Positions 40,792 through 48,443 of a DNA stretch of 64,000 nucleotides are shown one piece after another. The notes below the pieces were generated by a model. That model did no database searches. It saw only the letters and a program-made list of their open reading frames with translations, and had not been told where the DNA came from. The stretch is taken from positions 124,001-188,000 of the forward strand of contig JACRHT010000017.1 in NCBI GenBank assembly GCA_016217545.1, in the 5' to 3' direction. The position numbers and the translations under genes are program-made. Origin of the DNA: Opitutia bacterium (GTDB taxonomy: Bacteria; Verrucomicrobiota; Verrucomicrobiia; Opitutales; Opitutaceae). Within the stretch, counting starts at the first letter, position 1. Each line of letters begins with the position of its first letter.

Positions 40792-40916
40792 GCCGCCGGA
40801 GGGAGAGATCGCCGAAGCTACGCCACCAGACGCCCGAGTGTCGAGGCAGCCGGTGCCGCACCGCGCGTTTTTTTAGCGCGCTGCGCCTCGGGCCGCGCCA
40901 ACCTGCCCGCGACTCC

Positions 40917-41855
40917 ATGGCCAGCGCACCCTCCGCTTCCCACCGTGCCGATCCGAGCTACCTCAGCGCCGGCTTGGAGCATTGCCCATTCCCGCGCGGC
41001 TACGTCACCGCCGGTCACCGCTCGTTCGTGCCGCTCCGCGCCCTCGCACCGGCCGCCGCGTCGTCGCTCGACGTTGTTTCGCTGTCCGGATTGGTGGCAA
41101 GGACTGAGTCTGAACCCACGCTCCCGGTGGCGGCCCTGATTTTTCACTGCAGCCGCTGCGGCTCGACGCTGCTGGCCCGCCTGCTCGCACTCGATCCGGC
41201 GAACCGGGTATTCGCCGAACCGGATGTGCTGGCGAAATTCGCGTGGCGACATCACGCCGAGCTGTCGGCGGGCAGCTTCGCGCGAGAATTGCGGGCGTTC
41301 ATCCGCGCCTTCGGCTTGGGACCGCGAACGCATGAGCAACGGCTGGTGCTGAAGCTGAGCTCGCACGCGCTCGTTCATCTTCCGGCGTTCCGCGCGGCGT
41401 TTCCGGGCGTGCCTTTTTTCTACCTCTTTCGCGAACCGTCCGAAGTGGTCGCGTCGCTCACCGCCAGCGAACCCCACTTCCTCCGCGAGAAATCACGGGC
41501 GCGGCTGGCCGAAATCTGGGGTCTGAAGCCCGGCGAGGAAAGACCGCAGAACCTCGCGGCGTGGGCAGCGTGGTATATCGAACGGAACCTCTCTCTCGGG
41601 CTCGCCCACCGCTCGGAATTTGCCGCCGCAATCGACTATCGCGACCACGTCGCCCACTACCTGAAAATAGCCGGCGAATTCTCCGAACACGCCCTATCGC
41701 CTGATAATTCCGAGGTGGTGCGCACCCTCGGCAGCTATTCCAAGGACCAGCGACGCGGGTTTCATCCCGGAGCGATACACACCGTAAACACTTTTGCGTC
41801 CCGCGCCGCTACTCCCGCGAGCACACAAGCCTACCATGACCTGTGTGCGTCCTGA
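40917..41855 (+). CDS. Sulfotransferase-family protein, copy 2
   Basis: 312 residues. The PAPS 5'-phosphosulfate-binding motif is seen as 'LIFHCSRCGSTLLARLLALD' (about 74-93), and a 3'-phosphate-binding-like block as 'GVPFFYLFREPSEVVASLTA' (about 163-182; R-x-P-x-x-V-x-x-S). Both suit the Sulfotransfer family. It is the only plus-strand gene in the middle of the cluster and is convergent with the candidate precursor gene, the two stops lying 28 bp apart. A likely role is sulfation of Tyr, Ser or Thr in the peptide product, or of a sugar on it. Confidence 0.78.
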   Translation: MASAPSASHRADPSYLSAGLEHCPFPRGYVTAGHRSFVPLRALAPAAASSLDVVSLSGLVARTESEPTLPVAALIFHCSRCGSTLLARLLALDPANRVFAEPDVLAKFAWRHHAELSAGSFARELRAFIRAFGLGPRTHEQRLVLKLSSHALVHLPAFRAAFPGVPFFYLFREPSEVVASLTASEPHFLREKSRARLAEIWGLKPGEERPQNLAAWAAWYIERNLSLGLAHRSEFAAAIDYRDHVAHYLKIAGEFSEHALSPDNSEVVRTLGSYSKDQRRGFHPGAIHTVNTFASRAATPASTQAYHDLCAS

Positions 41856-41890
41856 CGGGCCCTCCCAGCCGGAATCAGCCTGATCAGGAC
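41849..41890. repeat. Short inverted repeat spanning the convergent stops of sulfotransferase and precursor genes
   Basis: GTCCTGA (41849-41855) is the reverse complement of TCAGGAC (41884-41890), and each arm holds one gene's stop codon. With no T-tract it is at best a weak bidirectional terminator. Confidence 0.35.
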
Positions 41891-42075
41891 GGGGAAATCG
41901 GGCTTCCGCTGCAGTATTGCGCCGGATTTTGCGGATTAATGGAGGTCGAGGGGAGCGGACCATTGTCGGGACCACCCTCACTGCCAAACTGGCAATATTT
42001 CGCCTGAGCCGAGCCTAAATCGAGAGCAATGAGTTGCGGAGTATCCCAAGCAGCGCGCGTGTCACCGGTGTTCAT
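41884..42075 (-). CDS. Candidate lasso-type RiPP precursor peptide
   Basis: 63 residues from the ATG at 42075, lying 32 bp past the cyclase stop; an in-frame start at 42111 would add 12 residues and overlap the cyclase. The leader has W-D-T-P-Q-L (residues 10-15), which fits the (Y/W)xxPxL motif bound by lasso B1 proteins, then DLG (19-21). The rest is rich in Gly, Pro, Ser and Asn, with two Tyr-Cys pairs (27-28 and 54-55) and no Lys after residue 26. Acidic residues that could close a ring are Glu33 and Asp37; Gly31-Asp37 would give a 7-residue ring and Ala25-Glu33 a 9-residue ring. The usual Thr at -2 is absent. The gene is lower in GC than its neighbours. Confidence 0.68.
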   Translation of the reverse strand: MNTGDTRAAWDTPQLIALDLGSAQAKYCQFGSEGGPDNGPLPSTSINPQNPAQYCSGSPISPS

Positions 42076-42107
42076 GGTTACGTTAGACGCTGAACGTCGT
42101 CCCCGGG

Positions 42108-44066
42108 TCAAGCTAAAGATGGGGTATTCCCTTCACGTGACGCGCTATCTTGAGCCAGAAAACTGCCGAGCAACAATCCCCGGCATAATGGCAACACCGG
42201 CGACCAGTCGGCGGGGCGCGTCTCCGTCGCCTTGACCACCCAAGCGAGATCTGCGCGCAGCAAGTCGACATCCAGCATGTCTAGGACTGCCGGGCTGGAT
42301 CGCCACGCCTCGATGCGCCGCGTCAGGTCCGGCGCCAGCGCGCAGAGACTGCGGGCCATATCCGGCATCGTCGGCGATTTATCGCGCCGTCGGGCAATTT
42401 CCGGCGGCACCCAGCGCTGCGCCACCCGCCGCAACAACCGTCGACTGACCCCTCGGTAACGGTGCTGCCGCACCGGCATCGCGACCGCAAACTCCACCAC
42501 GCGCCGATCCTGATAGGGACACCGGCATTCGATGCCGAAGCTCGCGGCATAGTCCCAGACACCCACCTGGTCGCTGATCACGTGCGATTGATTCAACGTG
42601 TAAATCTGCTCCGCCCTCAGCGGCCGCCGCCAGGCCCCCGCGATCCGCGGCCGCATCACGTCGCGCACGTAGTCGACCAAACCCACCTCGCGCGCCACGT
42701 GACTCGCGATCGGAATCGCGCGGTCCGACAAATCCGCGACCCGCTCGCACCAGCGACGATAGGCCCATTGATAGTAGAACGGAGTGCGCCACTCGCCGCG
42801 CTCCCGCCAAGACTCCAGCAATCGCGGCAGCGCCTGCAGGCGATTGATTCCGTTCTCCGCCGCCAGCGCCTTGGCCTCCCAATGTAGCGCCGACCAATCG
42901 CCGGCGAGCACACAAGCCAGCGCGAAATCGCGCGCCGCGTAACTCACCGCTTCGTCGCCGCCGGCCCCGTGCAGCAGCACGCGCACGCCTCGGCGTCTCG
43001 CCTCGATGAAAGTGGGAATGAACTGGCAGTGATCGATGCGCGATTCCGGCTCGTCCCGATGCCGCTTCATTTCCAGCGGAAAATCCAGCAGCCACTTCGG
43101 CTCGGACAGGAGATACGCGTGATCCACCGGATCGCGCCGCAAGTAGGCCTCGATATACGGCCGCTCGTCGCGCACCGCCCAATCGTCGCCTTCCGCCAAC
43201 GCCCACGAAAAGGCGCTGATCTGGCCCGGCGCCGTGCTCTGCCGCGCCAGCGCGAGGCAGGTCGTCGCGTCGAGACCGCCGCTGAGCAACGCCCCCACGC
43301 GGCCCGTGCTGCGCACCCGCGACCGGATCGAGCGGCGGAGAATCTCCTCGAACGCATCCACGTAATCCTCATCCCGCGCCAGCGTGATCTCGCGCTCCGG
43401 GTCGAGCCGCCAGTATTTCCAGCGACGCTCCCCCTCCGCATCCACCGTGAGCGCTGAGGCCGGTTCCAGCACCTTCACCGCGCGAAAGGCGGTCTGATCG
43501 TCGAACGAAGGCAGCCCCGCCAGCGCCACCGCCATCTGCAACCGGTTCAGATCCCGCGGCACCTCCGGCCGCGTGAACAGCGCCTTGATCTCCGAGCCGA
43601 AGATGAAACGCCGGGCGTCGAGGAAATAGAACATCCGCTTCACGCCCATCGGATCGCGCGCGCAAAAAAAACGCCGCCGCCGCACATCCCAGATCGCGAA
43701 CGCGAAATCGCCGACGATCCGGTCAAGGCAACCTTCCGCCCACTTACGGTAGGCCAAAGCAAGCAACTCGACGTCGCCCACCACGCGCCCCGCGGCGGGC
43801 GCGAGCTCCGGCAACAATTCGTCGCGGTTGTCGATCCGCACGTCCGCCGTGACCACACTGCCCGTCTCGGGATCGACGAACGGACACGCCTCACCCACCG
43901 CCTCGGGCGTCACCCACAGCGCCGCGTGCCCGACGCCGGTCGGACCGCCGTGCCACGCGCCGGTCGCGTCCGGTCCCCAATGCGCCAGCACGTCCACCAT
44001 CCGGCGCACCGCGCCGGCATCGACAGGAGCGCCATCGCGCTGAAAAAGTCCGCAGATCGCGCTCAT
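42108..44066 (-). CDS. Asparagine-synthetase-like lasso cyclase (C protein)
   Basis: 652 residues. The N-terminal Ntn/GATase-like domain (1-215) starts MSAICGLF: residue 2 is Ser, so the catalytic Cys2 of true asparagine synthetases (MCGI) is missing, as in lasso cyclases. The C-terminal adenylating domain has the pyrophosphate loop S-G-G-L-D (262-266, followed by Ala rather than the usual Ser) and 'LLHGAGGDE' (about 359-367). By family, it would activate an Asp or Glu side chain with ATP and join it to the N-terminal amine to close the ring. It lies just upstream of the candidate precursor on the same strand. Confidence 0.85.
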   Translation of the reverse strand: MSAICGLFQRDGAPVDAGAVRRMVDVLAHWGPDATGAWHGGPTGVGHAALWVTPEAVGEACPFVDPETGSVVTADVRIDNRDELLPELAPAAGRVVGDVELLALAYRKWAEGCLDRIVGDFAFAIWDVRRRRFFCARDPMGVKRMFYFLDARRFIFGSEIKALFTRPEVPRDLNRLQMAVALAGLPSFDDQTAFRAVKVLEPASALTVDAEGERRWKYWRLDPEREITLARDEDYVDAFEEILRRSIRSRVRSTGRVGALLSGGLDATTCLALARQSTAPGQISAFSWALAEGDDWAVRDERPYIEAYLRRDPVDHAYLLSEPKWLLDFPLEMKRHRDEPESRIDHCQFIPTFIEARRRGVRVLLHGAGGDEAVSYAARDFALACVLAGDWSALHWEAKALAAENGINRLQALPRLLESWRERGEWRTPFYYQWAYRRWCERVADLSDRAIPIASHVAREVGLVDYVRDVMRPRIAGAWRRPLRAEQIYTLNQSHVISDQVGVWDYAASFGIECRCPYQDRRVVEFAVAMPVRQHRYRGVSRRLLRRVAQRWVPPEIARRRDKSPTMPDMARSLCALAPDLTRRIEAWRSSPAVLDMLDVDLLRADLAWVVKATETRPADWSPVLPLCRGLLLGSFLAQDSASREGNTPSLA

Positions 44067-44120
44067 GTCACGGTGGCCACCGCTCCCCCGCCCGTGCGGT
44101 CCGGAACAGCGCTCGTCGGG

Positions 44121-45149
44121 TCAGGCCGTTCCCTTCACCGAAGCGACGACCATTTCACGCCATTTCGCTGGAAGCTGATGATAGTTCTCTCCGTAGCTCG
44201 AGCGCAGCACCGCGTCGCGTTCGACGGGATCGGGCAGAAATTCGGCCAGCGCGACCTGCAGTTCGCCGTGTGCGCCGGGCATGTTGCGCGCCCCGGCCCA
44301 CAGGGCTTTCCCGCGGAGGATTTCGCGGATTCCCGCCAGCACTTCCCCCCGCGTCTCGCCGAATCGCGCCTCGACGAACGGCAGCAGTTCGTCGCGATAC
44401 ATCGGCGCCGGCAGCGAACGCATCAGCACCTCCAACACGCCGTAGAACGTGTGCACATTGGCGTGGCGCAGGAAACGCTCGAGCGTCGGCAGAAAATCCG
44501 CCGGCGCCGCACGACGCACCGCCAGCAACACCGCCGCCTGCCGCGGAATCTCGTTCTTGTTCAAGTTCGAACAGGTCGCCAGGCCGCAACGGTGATAACG
44601 ATATTGCCGGTGCACGCGGCTGCCGTAGGTCCGCACGACCAGCGTGATCGAGGGATTGCCCATATGGGCGACCGCATGCACGTAACTGTCCGCCCCGAGG
44701 ATCGAACAGACCTTGCCCGGGCCGATGAACTCGACTTCGCGCGGCACGAGCCGCCCCTGCAGCACGCCGTCCTCGATCTCCCGCTCCGAGTGGAAGAGGT
44801 AGCGCGTCTCGATCGAAAAACCATCGAGCACGACGAACGCGCCCGTGAACGCGTGACCGTGGATCGCCGTCGAACTCGGGAACCAGAACAGCGCCTCGAT
44901 ATAGAATTTCGGCGTCGAGTAGACGACCAGCGGCGGGTCGCCGAAGCTCGAATAGTAATTCACCTGCGGCGGCACCTTGCCTTCCTCGATCACCCACTCG
45001 GCGATCTCCGCCGCCGTCATGCGAGGCGCCGGGAGCGCCGTCAGAGCCTCGGTCGCAATGCCGGAAAAATCCTCGATCGTATCCATGCCCGCGGTGGCCG
45101 CCTCCAGCCGTTGGCCGAGCGTATTCCAGTATTCCCCGATTCGGTTCAT
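44121..45149 (-). CDS. Cupin-domain protein resembling cysteine dioxygenase
   Basis: 342 residues from the ATG at 45149 (MNRIGEYWNTLGQRLEA). The middle part has 'PSSTAIHGHAFTGAFVVLDG' (about 93-112; H-x-H) and, further on, 'ADSYVHAVAHMGNPSITLVV' (about 152-171) with the third His. This is the metal site of cysteine- and thiol-dioxygenase cupins. The C-terminal 140 residues look helical, with no family that I recognise. If active, it could oxidise a thiol; the candidate precursor has two Cys. It ends 54 bp before the cyclase start on the same strand. Confidence 0.68.
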   Translation of the reverse strand: MNRIGEYWNTLGQRLEAATAGMDTIEDFSGIATEALTALPAPRMTAAEIAEWVIEEGKVPPQVNYYSSFGDPPLVVYSTPKFYIEALFWFPSSTAIHGHAFTGAFVVLDGFSIETRYLFHSEREIEDGVLQGRLVPREVEFIGPGKVCSILGADSYVHAVAHMGNPSITLVVRTYGSRVHRQYRYHRCGLATCSNLNKNEIPRQAAVLLAVRRAAPADFLPTLERFLRHANVHTFYGVLEVLMRSLPAPMYRDELLPFVEARFGETRGEVLAGIREILRGKALWAGARNMPGAHGELQVALAEFLPDPVERDAVLRSSYGENYHQLPAKWREMVVASVKGTA

Positions 45150-45166
45150 AAAAATGAATCTCCCCT

Positions 45167-45733
45167 TCAGGCGCGCAGACGCAGCCCCTCGCGCTTGTCG
45201 AAACGCCACTCGGTGCACGGACCGTTTTGATCCACGTAATGCAGGAAAACCTGCACCGCCGACTCGCCCTCGAACGGCTCGCGCCAGTGCGTCATCTCGA
45301 TGCCCTTGTAGAGCACGCCGTCGCCCGGCGCCAGCGAGGCGGCCTCCGGACCGTCCACCGTCTGCAGCCGCAACGGCCAGTCGGTCGCACCGGTGTAGCC
45401 GAGACACAGCGAGAAACTGATTTCGCACGACGGCCGATCCTTGTGCGGCGGCAGCACGTCGCCGCGACGGTAAACGCGAAAATAGGAATAAGTCGGGAAC
45501 ACTTTGCGCCCCGACCCTGCTTCGATCGTCGGCACCAGCTGCAACAGCACCCGCTCCATGCACGGATGCGCGTAGCCCGCCGGCGTGCCCGGCACCAGGC
45601 GATCCGTGATCACATTGCCTTCCTTGGCATAGTGCGTGGCGTAGGCCTGCAACATCGCCAGCTGCCCCGCCGGCAACACGCCGCGCAGGACGGTATAGCC
45701 GCGACGATCGAACACTTCAGGATGGGAGGTCAT
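45167..45733 (-). CDS. 2OG-Fe(II) oxygenase (prolyl-hydroxylase-like)
   Basis: 188 residues from the ATG at 45733 (MTSHPEVFDRRGYTVLRGVL). 'RGDVLPPHKDRPSCEISFSL' (about 103-122) carries the H-x-D iron ligands and 'EMTHWREPFEG' (about 155-165) the distal His; 'SAVQVFLHYVDQNG' is the last strand. It resembles small P4H-like enzymes that hydroxylate proline. The candidate precursor is Pro-rich in its second half, which makes it a reasonable substrate. It overlaps the sulfotransferase gene upstream by 17 bp and lies 17 bp before the cupin gene. Confidence 0.8.
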   Translation of the reverse strand: MTSHPEVFDRRGYTVLRGVLPAGQLAMLQAYATHYAKEGNVITDRLVPGTPAGYAHPCMERVLLQLVPTIEAGSGRKVFPTYSYFRVYRRGDVLPPHKDRPSCEISFSLCLGYTGATDWPLRLQTVDGPEAASLAPGDGVLYKGIEMTHWREPFEGESAVQVFLHYVDQNGPCTEWRFDKREGLRLRA

Positions 45734-46565
45734 GGAGATTTTCGAGGTAACCGAATCGACGCATTGTCGACTCGTGACGTGCGATAATCGCCGCCACTTG
45801 GCGAGCCCCGAGTTTACCGCGCCACGCACCGCTGCGGCCTTCGCGAAAGAAACTCCGCGCCGCCGCGCGCTCCTGAAAACCCTTCGTCGCTTCCTGCTTT
45901 TGCAGATTCTCGAACCGCGAGTGCCCGATCGCCCGCTCGATCGCCTCCGCCGAGGCCTCGATCCCGGCCGCGCGCGCCGCGCGTCCGAACGTCTCCACCG
46001 GTCGCTCCAGCATGTCCTCGTAACGCAGCACCGTGACCGGCACCGCGGTGGCGCCCGCCCAACTCGCGACATGCGTGCTCCAGTCCGCCAACACCTGTGG
46101 CAGCAGCCACTCAGGCGGCCCCGACGCAAGCCGCGCCTCCGCGTCGTTCAGCACGGCGATCGCCCGCTCGAGATCGACGCCCCAATGGTGACTGAGCGAA
46201 ACCACCACATCGAGCGGGTTGCGCACGATGTAGATCGCCGCCCGCGTCGCCTCCGCGCAAAACCGCGGCCGCCCGCCCGACGGCAACGCGAAGACCTCGT
46301 GTGTCTTGATCGGCGGCAACTCCGTCGTCGAACGCGCCAGCGCGCGCTGCACCGGCCCACGCAACGCCTCGAGTTCCTCCGCCGAGAATTCCGACGATTC
46401 CCAACCGAGCTGCCGATCGACCACCTCGCGCGCCGACAGCTGCAGCGTGCCAAGGGCGTTGATGTCCGCCTCGACCGCCCCACCCGCCCGTAAGTTCGCG
46501 AGGAAGACGCGCAACCACGTGTTGCCCGACTTCGGATAACTCGCCAGCCACGTGATTCCGCTCAT
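45717..46565 (-). CDS. Sulfotransferase-domain protein, copy 1
   Basis: 282 residues. It opens 'GITWLASYPKSGNTWLRVFL' (3-22), the classical PAPS 5'-phosphosulfate loop with Lys and Thr-Trp; 'IYIVRNPLDVVVSLSHHWG' (about 110-128) is the 3'-phosphate-binding block. It therefore looks like a full, active-type sulfotransferase, clearer than the one at 40917. Its ATG overlaps the stop of the HprK-like gene at 46562 (ATGA), so sulfation and phosphorylation functions are translationally coupled. Confidence 0.87.
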   Translation of the reverse strand: MSGITWLASYPKSGNTWLRVFLANLRAGGAVEADINALGTLQLSAREVVDRQLGWESSEFSAEELEALRGPVQRALARSTTELPPIKTHEVFALPSGGRPRFCAEATRAAIYIVRNPLDVVVSLSHHWGVDLERAIAVLNDAEARLASGPPEWLLPQVLADWSTHVASWAGATAVPVTVLRYEDMLERPVETFGRAARAAGIEASAEAIERAIGHSRFENLQKQEATKGFQERAAARSFFREGRSGAWRGKLGARQVAAIIARHESTMRRFGYLENLHDLPS

Positions 46566-47473
46566 GAAGCGAGGTCCTCCACCACGCGCGCGACGAGATC
46601 GCGCGGATCACCGCCGTCCGGCACCACGAGGCGCCGCACCCGCGCGGACTTAGCCAACGCGGCAGCCTGAGCCAGCACCTGCCGCTCGAGGCCCAGCCCG
46701 CGCACGAACGCCGGCCGATACACGCCATCGACCAACGCCGCGATTGCCTCCGGCCCCGCAAGACGAGCCGGCGCCCGCGCTGCGCCGCGATCGAGCACGT
46801 AGATCGCCGCCAACGGCACCGCCGACGTCGGCGCGTGCGCCGAGCAATCGAGCACGCCACGCGCCTCGCCGTTCGTCGCCGGCCACCGCTGCACGCGCGG
46901 CAAACCCGGCGCGACCATCGCGCGGCCGGCGTCGACGCGCAGCACCGTGAGATCGTCCGCCAGCACACCGAAGCCTCGCGCGTGACTCGCCGCTGCGATC
47001 TCCGATTTGCCCGCGCTCGCTCCACCAAGAAAAACCACGGCGCCCTCGCGCATTGCCACCGCGCTCGCATGCAACGGCAGCAATCCCGCCAGCAACGATC
47101 GCGCCGCCCACGGCGCCGAGAGCAGCAGCGCCACGAATTTCTCCGCGCTCGCCCCCGCGTCCGCCTCGATCGCGATCGCGTTGCCTCCGCGCACGTGAAA
47201 CCGCGCCACGCCCTCGCGCCAGATGAGAAACTCGCCGGGCGCCGCCTGAAAACACGCACCCTCCATCTTCGCCTCCGCCAACTGCTCCGGCACCTTTTCC
47301 CAATGCAGTGTGACGTCGACCGGCTCCGCCATGTCGTCCACACGCGGCAATCCCGGCAGTTCGCGCCGTGACGCGATCGTCTGGCCGTAGATGCGGTAGC
47401 GCCGAACCACGCCGCCCACTGCGCTCGTTTCCGCGAGAATGGACTTGTTGGCGTCTGCGCTTGGGTGGAGCAT
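46562..47473 (-). CDS. HprK-like kinase, copy 1
   Basis: 303 residues from the ATG at 47473. 'LPLHASAVAMREGAVVFLGG' (about 160-179) leads into the Walker A 'GGASAGKSEIAAA' (about 178-190), and 'GFGVLADDLTVLRV' (about 195-208) is the HprK-type Asp-Asp block. It is the HprK C-terminal catalytic fold without the Hpr-binding N-terminus, as in the kinases of lasso clusters (paeninodin type) that phosphorylate a C-terminal Ser. The candidate precursor ends in Ser (SPISPS). It is the first gene of the minus-strand run 47473-41884 and is divergent from the PhyH gene, 19 bp apart. Confidence 0.8.
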   Translation of the reverse strand: MLHPSADANKSILAETSAVGGVVRRYRIYGQTIASRRELPGLPRVDDMAEPVDVTLHWEKVPEQLAEAKMEGACFQAAPGEFLIWREGVARFHVRGGNAIAIEADAGASAEKFVALLLSAPWAARSLLAGLLPLHASAVAMREGAVVFLGGASAGKSEIAAASHARGFGVLADDLTVLRVDAGRAMVAPGLPRVQRWPATNGEARGVLDCSAHAPTSAVPLAAIYVLDRGAARAPARLAGPEAIAALVDGVYRPAFVRGLGLERQVLAQAAALAKSARVRRLVVPDGGDPRDLVARVVEDLAS

Positions 47474-47492
47474 CCGGCGTCCACGAGAAACG

Positions 47493-48437
47493 ATGCCCGC
47501 GCCCAACGCAAAGCTACTTACGCCGACCGAAGCGAGCGACGTCGCCTTTTGGCGCGGCCTGTGTCCCGCCCTCTCCGTGGAAACCGCGACGCCGCCACCG
47601 AGCGTGGCCATCGATCGCGCCGAACTCGACCGCTGCGTCGAGCTGCTCCGCGTCGAAGGCTACATCAATCTTCCCGGTATTCTGCCCGACGCCGAACTCG
47701 CGCCGCTGCGCGACGCGCTGGCCGCGCTGCACGCCCGCAACATCCCCGTCGCGTTCATTTTCGTCTACGACGAGGCGTGGCGAGTTTTTCAGCGCTTGCA
47801 GCCGTTTCTCGCCCACGTGCTCGGCGCCGATTATCGCGTGCGGGCGGATTTCTGGGCGTGGTTCGTGCCGCCGTCCAACGACGCCGCCGGCTGGGTGCCG
47901 CACCGCGACTACACCGGCGTCTCCTGCAACGCCGACGGCTCCCCTCGCCGCCTGACGGTCTGGCTGCCGCTGACCGACACCACGCCGCTCAACGGCTGCA
48001 TGTATCTTTTGCCGGCGCACCTCGATCCCGGCATGCGGCCGGGCGACGCTCCGGTGGTGCCGTCCGACCATCGCTTCGAAATCCCCGGCGATGCGCTGCA
48101 AAACATCCGCGCCCTGCCCGCCACCGCCGGCAGCCTGCTCGCGTGGAACCAGTCCGTGCTGCACTGGGGCAGCCGCGCGAGCGACCGCGGCGGCAATCCG
48201 CGCTGCAGTGTCGCGGCGCAATTCATCCGCGCCGACGCCGTGGCGGCAGGCTCGCCGGTCTTCGCACCGGAAACCGTGCCGCCGTTCGCGGAGCGCCTCG
48301 GCCTGATCGGCCACCTGATCTGCACCTTCTCCGGCTTCCTCACTTTCCCGCCGGAAATCCGCATGCTCGGACACGTGCTCGATTGGAAATTCCGCCAAAA
48401 TGCCGGCGGCGCCAAGCAGGCCGCGCCTCCGGCCTGA
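47493..48437 (+). CDS. Phytanoyl-CoA dioxygenase family oxygenase, copy 1
   Basis: 314 residues from the ATG at 47493 (MPAPNAKLL); an in-frame ATG at 47439 would overlap the divergent kinase start. 'GWVPHRDYTGVSC' (about 132-144) holds the H-x-D iron pair, 'LLAWNQSVLHWGSRAS' (about 214-229) the distal His, and 'CSVAAQFIRAD' (about 236-246) the Arg that binds 2-oxoglutarate. The PhyH family hydroxylates very varied small molecules and amino acids. Its stop is 6 bp from the convergent HprK-like gene stop. Confidence 0.85.
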   Translation: MPAPNAKLLTPTEASDVAFWRGLCPALSVETATPPPSVAIDRAELDRCVELLRVEGYINLPGILPDAELAPLRDALAALHARNIPVAFIFVYDEAWRVFQRLQPFLAHVLGADYRVRADFWAWFVPPSNDAAGWVPHRDYTGVSCNADGSPRRLTVWLPLTDTTPLNGCMYLLPAHLDPGMRPGDAPVVPSDHRFEIPGDALQNIRALPATAGSLLAWNQSVLHWGSRASDRGGNPRCSVAAQFIRADAVAAGSPVFAPETVPPFAERLGLIGHLICTFSGFLTFPPEIRMLGHVLDWKFRQNAGGAKQAAPPA

Positions 48438-48443
48438 CGCCGC

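Noticed and set aside
42076-42111. Longer start for the precursor peptide (12 extra residues)
   Set aside because: The added part (MTRGRRSASNVT) overlaps the cyclase stop and does not add to the leader motif. The ATG at 42075 gives a leader of normal length.
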